Assembly (NCBI GenBank): GCA_021160085.1
Contig: JAGHDE010000099.1
Span: forward strand, 1 to 6,920
Direction of reading: 5' to 3'
Source: Pseudomonadota bacterium
GTDB taxonomy: Bacteria > Desulfobacterota > WTBG01 > JAGOGO01
Length of the DNA stretch: 6,920 nucleotides
In this document: piece after piece, positions 1 to 6,214 of the stretch
Layout: the number at the start of each line of letters is the position of its first letter
Numbering within the stretch: position 1 is the stretch's first letter
Notes under the pieces: generated by a model
Told to the model about the DNA's origin: nothing
Seen by the model: the letters and a program-made list of their open reading frames with translations, nothing else
The model's database searches: none
Made by a program: the position numbers and the translations under genes

Positions 1-2474
1 AGCCCCCGTATTTTAGCAGCCTTGATCAGGGGAAAAAGATACTCAAAGTTGAAAAGCATCATTTTGTTCCCCCCCACAACATCATCCGGGTTTTCTTCTC
101 CCCGGGGGCCAACATGTCGATACTCAAAACCTCTCAGTGAATCCAATCCCCCTAAGAAGAAACGCTCAAACACCGGCAAATCTTTCCCTCCATACCCCCG
201 GGCATATCCCATTGCTCCTCGAGCCATAAAGGCGGTTCCCCACTTGAAGGGGAAATACCATTTGGAATCAACCATTGTTTTGACGTAATCCTCGGACGCT
301 CCAAAGGGGCCCCCCGCAAATTCCAGGGTGATGGAATTGATTGAGCCCTGCATGGGATAGAACCGGTCATCTATGGTATCGCGGGCAAAGACAGTGGCAA
401 GGGAACTGGTTTTTGTGTCGCCTTCAGATTCGCGAATTTCGTAATCAGCGTCAGGGTATATATTGGAAATCTCCACATTAGAAAAGTTGTACGAAAATCC
501 AAGGCTATAGTCCTCCCAGCCGAAGGGAATCAAACCGAGACTCAGCTCAAACCCCTGGTTTTTGGAATCAAAATCATCGTATTCCAGGTCGGTGGAGAAA
601 ATATCGAAACCGGCAGAAATCTCCTTATCAAAGAGGTAGGGTTCGGTAACGGCAAATTTATAACGGCTGTTTCCTCCCAATTGGGCCATCAGAGCTACCC
701 GCAATCCTTTCCCCAGGAAATTATTCTGAGATATCTGGAACATCCCCACCATATTATCAACTGAACTGTATCCGGCTCCCGCACTTATCATCCCTGTCAT
801 TTTCTCTTTTACTTTTACTTCAATCTCCATCTTGTCGGGCTCGCTTCCCTTTTTGCTGTTCAGCTTCACATCCTCAAAGTACCCCAGGTTGTTTATTCGT
901 TCTTTGCTTTTTTTGAGTTTTTTGTTATTATACAAATTTCCTTCTTTGACTCTCATCTCCCTTCGAATCACCTTGTCCCGCGTCCGGTCATTACCGGTTA
1001 TGGTAATCTTCCCGAAATAAACCTTTTCTCCTTGAACAATGTCGTAGGTTAATCCAACAGTCTTATCGTCTGCATTTATATTGGTTAAGGGAGTTATATC
1101 AACAAAAGCATACCCGTATTCTCCATAAACATCCGTAAGAGCCATAATATCATCATAAATCTTCCTGCGGCTGAAGATTTCTTCTCTGGTAATCTTCACA
1201 TACTTCATTAACTCTTCTTCCGGTTCAACCATATCTCCGGCAATCTTAACATCGCTTATTCTGTACTGCTCCCCTTCTTCCACAGAAATGGTTATCCGAA
1301 TCCACTTTTTGTCATGTTTTACTTCGGGATCGCCCACCACAATATCCATATATCCGTGATCATAATAAAAGGCTTTAATACGATCAATATCCTGCTGGAG
1401 GGCTTCCTCCTTAAAAATTCCTGCACCAGAAATAAAGGAAAAAAGTCCTTTTTTCCGGGTTTCCATAATTTTTTTGAGCTTTCTACTCTTCAGGTTTTCG
1501 TTTCCAATAAAGCTTATTTTTTTTATTTTCATGGGATGGTGTTCTACAATCTGAAATATAACAGCCGCCTTATTGGGGCTTGTATTATCGACCTTATAGT
1601 CCACCATGACATCATAATACCCTTTTCCGACATAAAATCTTTTTATCTTTAAACTATTATTTTTAACTTCGTTGTAATTCAGGATTTTGTGCAATTTAAT
1701 ATCTATCTCTTCCTGGATATCTTCGCTTTTAATTTCCTTGTTGCCGGTAATTTTGATTTCAGCAATTTCCGGATTCTCCTTCAGAATGAAGGTTATTTTT
1801 TTGCCCAGAGGCTCATCAGTGCTGTCAACCTGGATATCACTGAAGCATCCCATATTATAGATATACTGGATATCATCCTGAATTTTTTTCTGGGAAAAAA
1901 GTTCTCCTGCCTTTGATTTTATTTGATAGAGGATGGCCTCGTCCTCAATCAGCCGATTGCCGCGGATGGTTATATCAGTAATTATGACCTTTCCAAGAAT
2001 TTTATTATGTATCCGCTTTGCCGCTATGTTGACTCCATTGATTAGGCCCTTCATTGCCTTGTCTTCATAGAAGACCGAAACAGTCGGTTTGTTGGTGGCA
2101 ACATCAACGATTTTAATATCTAAGCTTATGGGCTCGCCTATTTTTGTCAAGCTTCCCAGAATGACCCAATCCGCTTTTGTCTCTCCTCCTGTTTTCCGGG
2201 CGGACTCTTCGTCCTCAATATTAATTCCCAGCCTTTTTATGGTTTCTGATACCACTGATTCATCCAGGGTTGTTATTTCGTTATATGCATCAAGGCGGGA
2301 GGAAAGCATAAGGGCAAGCGAATTCGAAAGGTAATCTAATGGTTCCTTGCTGTGAATTTGAAAAGGAACGACCATAACAATGGAAGCGTCTTCATTTTCA
2401 TCAGCCCGTAAAGAAACGCTTCCAGCAGCTAATAAGAAAAAAACACCAACCAGCACAAATAAAAATTTTTTCAT
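1..2474 (-). CDS. bamA: BamA outer-membrane protein assembly factor with extra N-terminal domain (3' end beyond window)
   Basis: This is the Omp85-family insertase that folds and inserts beta-barrel proteins into the outer membrane. One frame stays open from the ATG at 2474 to the window edge, giving 824 visible residues. Residues 1-24 look like a signal peptide (basic start, hydrophobic core, probable cleavage after SLRA). Residues about 30-160 form an extra alpha/beta domain resembling TolB-N/FlgO/CsgG-type folds (start VMVVPF, later WVILGSLT and LDIKIVDV). Five POTRA repeats follow, at roughly 162-234, 235-313, 314-401, 402-482 and 483-558. Each opens with a strand and a G-N/D-type turn, such as ITIRGN, IKITGN, ISFIGN and ITITGN. 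The barrel starts near 560. The loop-6 motif reads LRGF (780-783) after LPVFERFFLGG, in place of the classical VRGF. The remaining C-terminal strands, probably under about 100 residues, are off the window. A modest Shine-Dalgarno (AAAGG) lies 10 nt before the ATG. The gene is downstream of lolD in the same direction. Family assignment is very secure; the identity of the N-terminal domain is inferred. Confidence 0.96.
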   Translation of the reverse strand, partial: MKKFLFVLVGVFFLLAAGSVSLRADENEDASIVMVVPFQIHSKEPLDYLSNSLALMLSSRLDAYNEITTLDESVVSETIKRLGINIEDEESARKTGGETKADWVILGSLTKIGEPISLDIKIVDVATNKPTVSVFYEDKAMKGLINGVNIAAKRIHNKILGKVIITDITIRGNRLIEDEAILYQIKSKAGELFSQKKIQDDIQYIYNMGCFSDIQVDSTDEPLGKKITFILKENPEIAEIKITGNKEIKSEDIQEEIDIKLHKILNYNEVKNNSLKIKRFYVGKGYYDVMVDYKVDNTSPNKAAVIFQIVEHHPMKIKKISFIGNENLKSRKLKKIMETRKKGLFSFISGAGIFKEEALQQDIDRIKAFYYDHGYMDIVVGDPEVKHDKKWIRITISVEEGEQYRISDVKIAGDMVEPEEELMKYVKITREEIFSRRKIYDDIMALTDVYGEYGYAFVDITPLTNINADDKTVGLTYDIVQGEKVYFGKITITGNDRTRDKVIRREMRVKEGNLYNNKKLKKSKERINNLGYFEDVKLNSKKGSEPDKMEIEVKVKEKMTGMISAGAGYSSVDNMVGMFQISQNNFLGKGLRVALMAQLGGNSRYKFAVTEPYLFDKEISAGFDIFSTDLEYDDFDSKNQGFELSLGLIPFGWEDYSLGFSYNFSNVEISNIYPDADYEIRESEGDTKTSSLATVFARDTIDDRFYPMQGSINSITLEFAGGPFGASEDYVKTMVDSKWYFPFKWGTAFMARGAMGYARGYGGKDLPVFERFFLGGLDSLRGFEYRHVGPRGEENPDDVVGGNKMMLFNFEYLFPLIKAAKIRG

Positions 2475-2493
2475 CTGTATATAACCTTTTTTA

Positions 2494-2558
2494 GACCATT
2501 ATACCTGTGATTTGTTGCGAACCTTTTAAAAGAGCGAAACAGGGTTTGAAAAATGGTC
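2494..2558 (-). repeat. Nested dyad symmetry filling the lolD-bamA gap
   Basis: Three symmetric elements share roughly one centre. An outer 7-bp arm, GACCATT (2552-2558), pairs with AATGGTC (2494-2500). An inner 5-bp arm, CCTGT (2539-2543), pairs with ACAGG (2504-2508). Off the exact centre sits the 10-bp palindrome CTTTTAAAAG (2523-2532). On RNA this could form an interrupted hairpin that starts at the lolD stop codon and ends just before the bamA Shine-Dalgarno. No T-tract follows, so it is not a standard intrinsic terminator. The structure is visible, but any function is speculative. Confidence 0.35.
2498..2503 (-). promoter_or_regulatory. Possible internal -10 box (TATAAT) ahead of bamA
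   Basis: The lolD-bamA gap contains a perfect TATAAT on the minus strand. It would start transcription near 2491, just at the bamA ribosome binding site (AAAGG at 2485-2489, 17 nt or less of leader). No convincing -35 hexamer lies 16-18 bp upstream; the sequence there reads AAGGTT/AAAGGT. If real, it is a weak or activator-dependent promoter that adds to read-through from lysS-lolCD. A lone hexamer in AT-rich DNA can easily arise by chance. Confidence 0.3.
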
Positions 2559-3264
2559 AGATTTTTTTTGCAGAAAGTCTATCCCCTGTTTTTTCCCCAT
2601 CATGGAGCGTTATGCAACGTGGTATTTTGGTTGTTAAACTTTCATTATGGGTTACCACCACTATCACTATATTTTCTTCCTGATTGAGGGAAAGTAATAA
2701 ATCATATATCAACTTACCGGTCTGAGAGTCAAGGTTTCCAGTAGGTTCGTCAGCAAGAATAATTTCCGGTTTAAGTATCAGCGCTCTGGCTAAGGCAACT
2801 CTTTGTTGTTCTCCTCCTGAAAGTTCACTTGGCTTATGCTGGATCCTGTCTCTTAACCCCATTTTTATCAAAATTGATTCGGCTTCAATGGCGGCAGTTC
2901 GTTTTTTCATTCCCCCAATAAGAGCTGGCATCATTGTGTTTTCCAATGAGGTAAATTCCGGCAAAAGGTGGTGCATTTGAAAAACAAAACCTATTTTTTG
3001 ATTTCGGAACTCAGCCCGTTTATTTTCCCCCCAGGAAAAAACATCTTCCCCCCGATAATAGAGATGTCCTCTCGAAGGTCGATCCAGACTGCCGAGGATA
3101 TGAAGCAGGGTGCTTTTACCCGCTCCTGAAGCACCGATAATAGAAATAAACTCCTGTTCATATATGTCAATATCTAATCCTTTAAGGGCTTCGACTTGTT
3201 TCAGCCCATTCCCAAAGGTTTTGTATAAATCGCGAACTTGAATGAGGGGTGACCTCTCTTCCAC
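2557..3264 (-). CDS. lolD: LolD, ATPase of the lipoprotein-releasing ABC transporter
   Basis: This is the cytoplasmic ATPase that powers extraction of outer-membrane lipoproteins from the inner membrane and their hand-off to LolA. With the GTG start chosen here it is 235 aa, usual for LolD. The ABC motifs are complete. Walker A is GASGAGKS (residues 44-51), the Q-loop glutamine is near 96, the signature is LSGGEQQRVALARA (148-161), Walker B with its catalytic glutamate is ILADEPTGNLD (169-179) and the H-loop histidine is in VTHN (about 206). The stretch FQMHHLLPEFTSLEN after the Q-loop closely matches the Lol-type signature region seen in E. coli LolD and separates it from generic MacB/FtsE ATPases. 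An ATG at 3294 would add 10 residues and overlap lolC by 8 nt. The GTG is preferred because AGGAGGA stands 6 nt before it and the family begins just before LIQVRDL. The gene ends with TGA and is followed by bamA after 82 bp. Confidence 0.95.
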   Translation of the reverse strand: MEERSPLIQVRDLYKTFGNGLKQVEALKGLDIDIYEQEFISIIGASGAGKSTLLHILGSLDRPSRGHLYYRGEDVFSWGENKRAEFRNQKIGFVFQMHHLLPEFTSLENTMMPALIGGMKKRTAAIEAESILIKMGLRDRIQHKPSELSGGEQQRVALARALILKPEIILADEPTGNLDSQTGKLIYDLLLSLNQEENIVIVVVTHNESLTTKIPRCITLHDGEKTGDRLSAKKI

Positions 3265-3270
3265 ATTATC

Positions 3271-3277
3271 TCCTCCT
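3271..3277 (-). promoter_or_regulatory. Strong ribosome binding site deciding the lolD start
   Basis: The minus strand reads AGGAGGA, then GATAAT, then GTG at 3264-3262. This is a near-ideal Shine-Dalgarno at near-ideal spacing. The competing ATG at 3294 has only a GAGG 9 nt upstream, inside the end of lolC. The site supports translation initiation at the GTG, with a 22-nt gap after the lolC stop. Confidence 0.7.
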
Positions 3278-3286
3278 GCCCATCCT

Positions 3287-4561
3287 TTATCCATAACGGA
3301 GAGCCTCGGCCGGATCTAATCGCGAAGCTTGCCATGAGGGAAAAACAGTTGCCAGGAAGCTTATTACTACTGTTATCAGATTGATAGTAAGAATATCTTC
3401 AATGCACATTTTATAAGGAATTTTGTCAAGGTAGTAAATATCGGCCGGGAATACGGTAAGACCAAATATTTTTTCCAGACATCCAGACACTGCCTCAATA
3501 TTCCACCCCAGAAGGAGGCCGCCAACTGTTCCCAGAACTGTTCCCAAAATTCCAATCACCAGCCCGTCAATCATGAATATTTGCATGATGGCCCGGGACC
3601 GGGCACCCATGGTCTTTAGAATTGCAATGTCAGCTGTTTTGTCCATCACTATCATGATAAGGATACTTATTATCCCAAAAGCAGCCACCAGAACAATAAG
3701 AGTCAGAATGATAAACATAATAATCCTTTCCAATCGAAGAGCAGAAAAAAGGTTCCTGTTCATTTCCATCCAGTCACGAACTTGATAGAATACCCCTATC
3801 TTTTCCTGGATCTTTCCTGCAATGGTGTGGGCATGGTAAGCATCATCTGTCTTTACCTCAATCCCCGTAACCAGATCTCCCATCTGAAAAAAATGCTGCG
3901 CACTGGGTATGGAGATGTAAGTCCATTTAGAATCGTACTCATACATACCAGAATCAAAAATTCCAACGACCCGGAATTTTTTCATCTTTGGCACCATCCC
4001 CATCGGCGTCTCTTCCCCCAAAGGAGAAATCACGGTAACTTCATCCAAGTAAAAGAGGCCAAGATTTCTGGACAGTTCTTTCCCGATTATAATTCCGGGA
4101 AGCACTTGGGGATCAGCACCCCCAGCAGAAAGTTTCCGGGGCAGGAGCTCGTCCAGAGTCCCCTGAAACAGTGTCTGTTCCAGGTTTGTAACTGCGGAAA
4201 CTGTGCCGGGATCAATGCCAAGAAGGATTACCCCGGAAACTGCTGTTTTGGTAGAGAGCATGGCTTCAGTATAGATAAAGGGGGTTGTAGCCTGAACTCC
4301 CGGAACCTGCTTGATTTGCGAAGCAACTGAGTGATAGTCTTCAATCCCTTTGGTTGGTCTTAATATCCGGAGATGGGCATTGGTACCCAGAATTTTTTCC
4401 TTAAGGTTGTCTTCAAAACCAGTCATAACCCCAAGAACTGTTATAAGCGTCATAACGCCGATAGCAACGCTGAAGACAGAAATAAGAGTGATAATTGAAA
4501 GAAAGGCCTGTTTTCTCTTCGCCTTCAAATATCGGAGACCAAGGAATAATTCAAATCTCAT
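3287..4561 (-). CDS. lolC: LolC/LolE-family permease of the lipoprotein-releasing ABC transporter
   Basis: This is the inner-membrane subunit that receives triacylated lipoproteins and passes them to LolA, driven by LolD. It has 424 aa, close to the usual 400-415 aa of LolC/LolE. The layout is the MacB-like four-helix type: a short cytoplasmic N-terminus with the typical ELFLGLRYLKAKRKQAF, TM1 at about 20-46, a large periplasmic domain at about 47-273, then TM2 (279-306), TM3 (326-352) and TM4 (389-409). The coupling-helix stretch DKTADIAILKTMGA (307-320) after TM2 matches the LolC/E consensus for contacting the ATPase. The end, PAEALRYG, is also typical. Only one permease gene lies beside lolD, so it may act as a homodimer as proposed for LolF-type proteins; the C/E/F label is therefore provisional. 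The gene starts 41 bp after lysS with no clear Shine-Dalgarno and ends 22 bp before the preferred lolD start. Confidence 0.93.
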   Translation of the reverse strand: MRFELFLGLRYLKAKRKQAFLSIITLISVFSVAIGVMTLITVLGVMTGFEDNLKEKILGTNAHLRILRPTKGIEDYHSVASQIKQVPGVQATTPFIYTEAMLSTKTAVSGVILLGIDPGTVSAVTNLEQTLFQGTLDELLPRKLSAGGADPQVLPGIIIGKELSRNLGLFYLDEVTVISPLGEETPMGMVPKMKKFRVVGIFDSGMYEYDSKWTYISIPSAQHFFQMGDLVTGIEVKTDDAYHAHTIAGKIQEKIGVFYQVRDWMEMNRNLFSALRLERIIMFIILTLIVLVAAFGIISILIMIVMDKTADIAILKTMGARSRAIMQIFMIDGLVIGILGTVLGTVGGLLLGWNIEAVSGCLEKIFGLTVFPADIYYLDKIPYKMCIEDILTINLITVVISFLATVFPSWQASRLDPAEALRYG

Positions 4562-4602
4562 CTGGATTGATTACGATATAATTATTAGATTACTTATCCG
4601 GT

Positions 4603-6084
4603 TTACTTTCTTTCCCGCCGCAGGAGTGGAAACAGTATTACATCCCGAATCGAGGGTGAATCAGTAAGAAGCATAACCAGTCGGTCGATACCGACTCCCT
4701 CCCCAGCAGTAGGAGGCATTCCATATTCAAGAGCTCTAACATAATCCTCATCTAACTCGGGGGGAATCTCTTCATTCCCTTTTCTTTCTTGAAGCTGTTT
4801 AAGAAATCGTTCTCTCTGATCAACCGGGTCATTCAATTCGGAGAAAGCATTGGCAATCTCCTTTCCGGCAATGAACAGTTCGAATCGCTCAACCTCAGCA
4901 GGGTCATTATCCCGTCGACGGGAAAGTGGAGAAACCTCAACCGGGTAGTTTATTATAAAGGTGGGCTGAAACAGTTTAGGTTCAACCTCAATTTCAAAAA
5001 TTTTGGTATGCAATTCCCCCAAACTCTCCTCTCCATTCAAATCCACTGAATTTTCCTCTAAAAATTTTCGCATGTTAGCGACATTCTGCAAAAAATCTTC
5101 ATCAAAATCAGCAACGGTTCTAAGCGATTCCCGGAGTGGAACTCGTTTCCAGGGGGAAGAAAAATCCAGCCTTTTTCCTTGATATTCCAAGACAAAACTT
5201 CCAAAAAGAGATTGGACCAACTCTCCAATCATCTCCTCGGTTAAGCTCATAAGATCTTCATAGGTTGCATAAGCCTGATAAAATTCGAGCATAGTAAACT
5301 CAGGATTATGCTGAGTGGATATTCCCTCATTGCGAAAATTGCGATTGATTTCAAATACCCGTTCCATTCCACCAATTACCAAACGCTTCAAATATAATTC
5401 AGGGGCTATCCTGAGATAAAGATCCATGTCCAGAGCATTATGGTGAGTTTTGAATGGTCTTGCTGTTGCTCCCCCTGCCAGGGGTTGCATCATAGGAGTT
5501 TCTACTTCAAAAAAGTCACGGGCTACCAGAAAACTTCTGATGGTCTGTATGATTGCGCTTCTCTTTTCAAATACACTTCTTGATTCAGGGTTCATAATGA
5601 GATCCAGATATCTTTGCCGGTAACGGGTTTCAACATCAGTGAGCCCATGCCATTTTTCCGGAAGCGATTGGAGAGACTTTGACAAGAGATGAAGTTCTTC
5701 CACCAATATAGTAAGTTCATCTGTTTTTGTGCGGAATAGTCTCCCTTTGATTCCCACAAAGTCTCCAATATCAAGTTTCTTAAGATAAGCAAAATAATCA
5801 CCACTCGATTTTTTTTGGATAAATGCCTGGATTTTTCCGGTTCTGTCTTGAATGTGAAAAAATGCGGCTTTCCCAAAATTCCGCATTGACATAATTCGCC
5901 CCGCCAGCGTGTAGCGATCGTTCACCTGTTCTAATGTTTCATTGGTCATCTCCCCGAACCGTTTTCGGATCTCACTGACAGTGGATTTCACCCGAAACTT
6001 ATTAGGATAGGGGTTGATCCCCTCTTTTTTGATTTCCTCTAATTTCTTTAGCCGTTGGTCAACAAGCTTATCAATTCCATTCAT
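4603..6084 (-). CDS. lysS: Lysyl-tRNA synthetase, class II
   Basis: This cytoplasmic enzyme joins lysine to tRNA-Lys using ATP. The 493-aa length is typical for bacterial LysS. The N-terminal helix region (RLKKLEEIKKEGINPYPNKF, 11-30) leads into the OB-fold anticodon-binding domain at about 58-135. The class II catalytic core follows. Motif 1 lies around 178-200 (FFEVETPMM with the invariant proline at 197). Motif 2 lies around 243-270 (FEINRNFRNEG with arginine 251, then HNPEFTMLEFYQAY). Motif 3 is GEGVGIDRLVMLLT (461-474) with arginine 468. The family stretch GKEIANAFSELNDP is at 407-420. All key residues are present, so it should be active. The ATG at 6084 fits the family N-terminus, although there is no good Shine-Dalgarno before it. 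It appears to be the first gene of a unit continuing into lolC-lolD-bamA, read from the promoter at 6168-6196. Confidence 0.98.
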   Translation of the reverse strand: MNGIDKLVDQRLKKLEEIKKEGINPYPNKFRVKSTVSEIRKRFGEMTNETLEQVNDRYTLAGRIMSMRNFGKAAFFHIQDRTGKIQAFIQKKSSGDYFAYLKKLDIGDFVGIKGRLFRTKTDELTILVEELHLLSKSLQSLPEKWHGLTDVETRYRQRYLDLIMNPESRSVFEKRSAIIQTIRSFLVARDFFEVETPMMQPLAGGATARPFKTHHNALDMDLYLRIAPELYLKRLVIGGMERVFEINRNFRNEGISTQHNPEFTMLEFYQAYATYEDLMSLTEEMIGELVQSLFGSFVLEYQGKRLDFSSPWKRVPLRESLRTVADFDEDFLQNVANMRKFLEENSVDLNGEESLGELHTKIFEIEVEPKLFQPTFIINYPVEVSPLSRRRDNDPAEVERFELFIAGKEIANAFSELNDPVDQRERFLKQLQERKGNEEIPPELDEDYVRALEYGMPPTAGEGVGIDRLVMLLTDSPSIRDVILFPLLRRERK

Positions 6085-6112
6085 AACAAACCGTATAGTT
6101 TTTATAATAATT

Positions 6113-6133
6113 TCCCCTTAGTTTATAAGGGGA
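6113..6133 (-). repeat. Perfect inverted repeat (hairpin) in the predicted lysS leader
   Basis: TCCCCTTA and TAAGGGGA form an 8-bp perfect stem around a 5-nt loop, 29 nt before the lysS ATG. By the predicted start near 6161 it would lie inside the lysS 5' leader. It is not followed by a T-tract on the minus strand (AATTATTATAAAA follows), so it does not look like a simple terminator for pilC. It could be an operator, an mRNA-stabilising or translation-affecting leader hairpin, or a weak terminator. There is no T-box consensus. Confidence 0.6.
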
Positions 6134-6167
6134 TATTTGAATACTTATTATTTGCATAAAAGTAGTA

Positions 6168-6196
6168 AATTTATTCTAATTTTCCGGGAGAGTCAA
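6168..6196 (-). promoter_or_regulatory. Sigma70-type promoter for lysS-lolC-lolD-bamA
   Basis: The minus strand has TTGACT (6191-6196, 5 of 6 to the -35 consensus), a 17-bp spacer, then TAAATT (6168-6173, 4 of 6 to the -10 consensus). Transcription would start near 6161, giving a leader of about 77 nt that includes the 6113-6133 hairpin. It lies just after the pilC stop and is correctly placed and spaced to drive lysS and the genes behind it. Confidence 0.55.
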
Positions 6197-6214
6197 GAAA
6201 AACTTCTTTGCAAG

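Noticed and set aside
152..370. Minus-strand open frame of 72 codons, and a plus-strand one at 22-288
   Set aside because: Both overlap the barrel-coding part of bamA, whose own frame is continuous through this region.
1314..1916. Plus-strand open frames rich in F, I, L and Y (1314-1652 and 1689-1916)
   Set aside because: They are antisense to the POTRA-coding part of bamA; their hydrophobic look comes from lysine- and glutamate-rich codons read in reverse.
3782..4330. 182-codon open frame on the plus strand
   Set aside because: It lies wholly inside the lolC/E gene on the other strand, has no recognisable domain and no good ribosome binding site; the minus-strand protein is clearly conserved.
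4569..4593. Two direct copies of GTAATC (minus strand) flanking an AT-rich core before lolC/E
   Set aside because: Six-base repeats in an AT-rich 41-bp gap are expected by chance, and no promoter or known operator matches.
6113..6133. Intrinsic terminator for pilC
   Set aside because: The stem is good, but no T-tract follows on the minus strand, and the predicted lysS promoter lies upstream of it, which would place the terminator inside the lysS leader.
6189..6207. Short AAGAA...TTCTT inverted repeat just after the pilC stop
   Set aside because: Only five A/T-rich pairs with a tiny loop; it overlaps the -35 region and is too weak to call a terminator.
6085..6214. T-box or other riboswitch before lysS
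   Set aside because: The leader is only about 77 nt from the predicted start, and no T-box consensus or terminator/antiterminator pair is visible.
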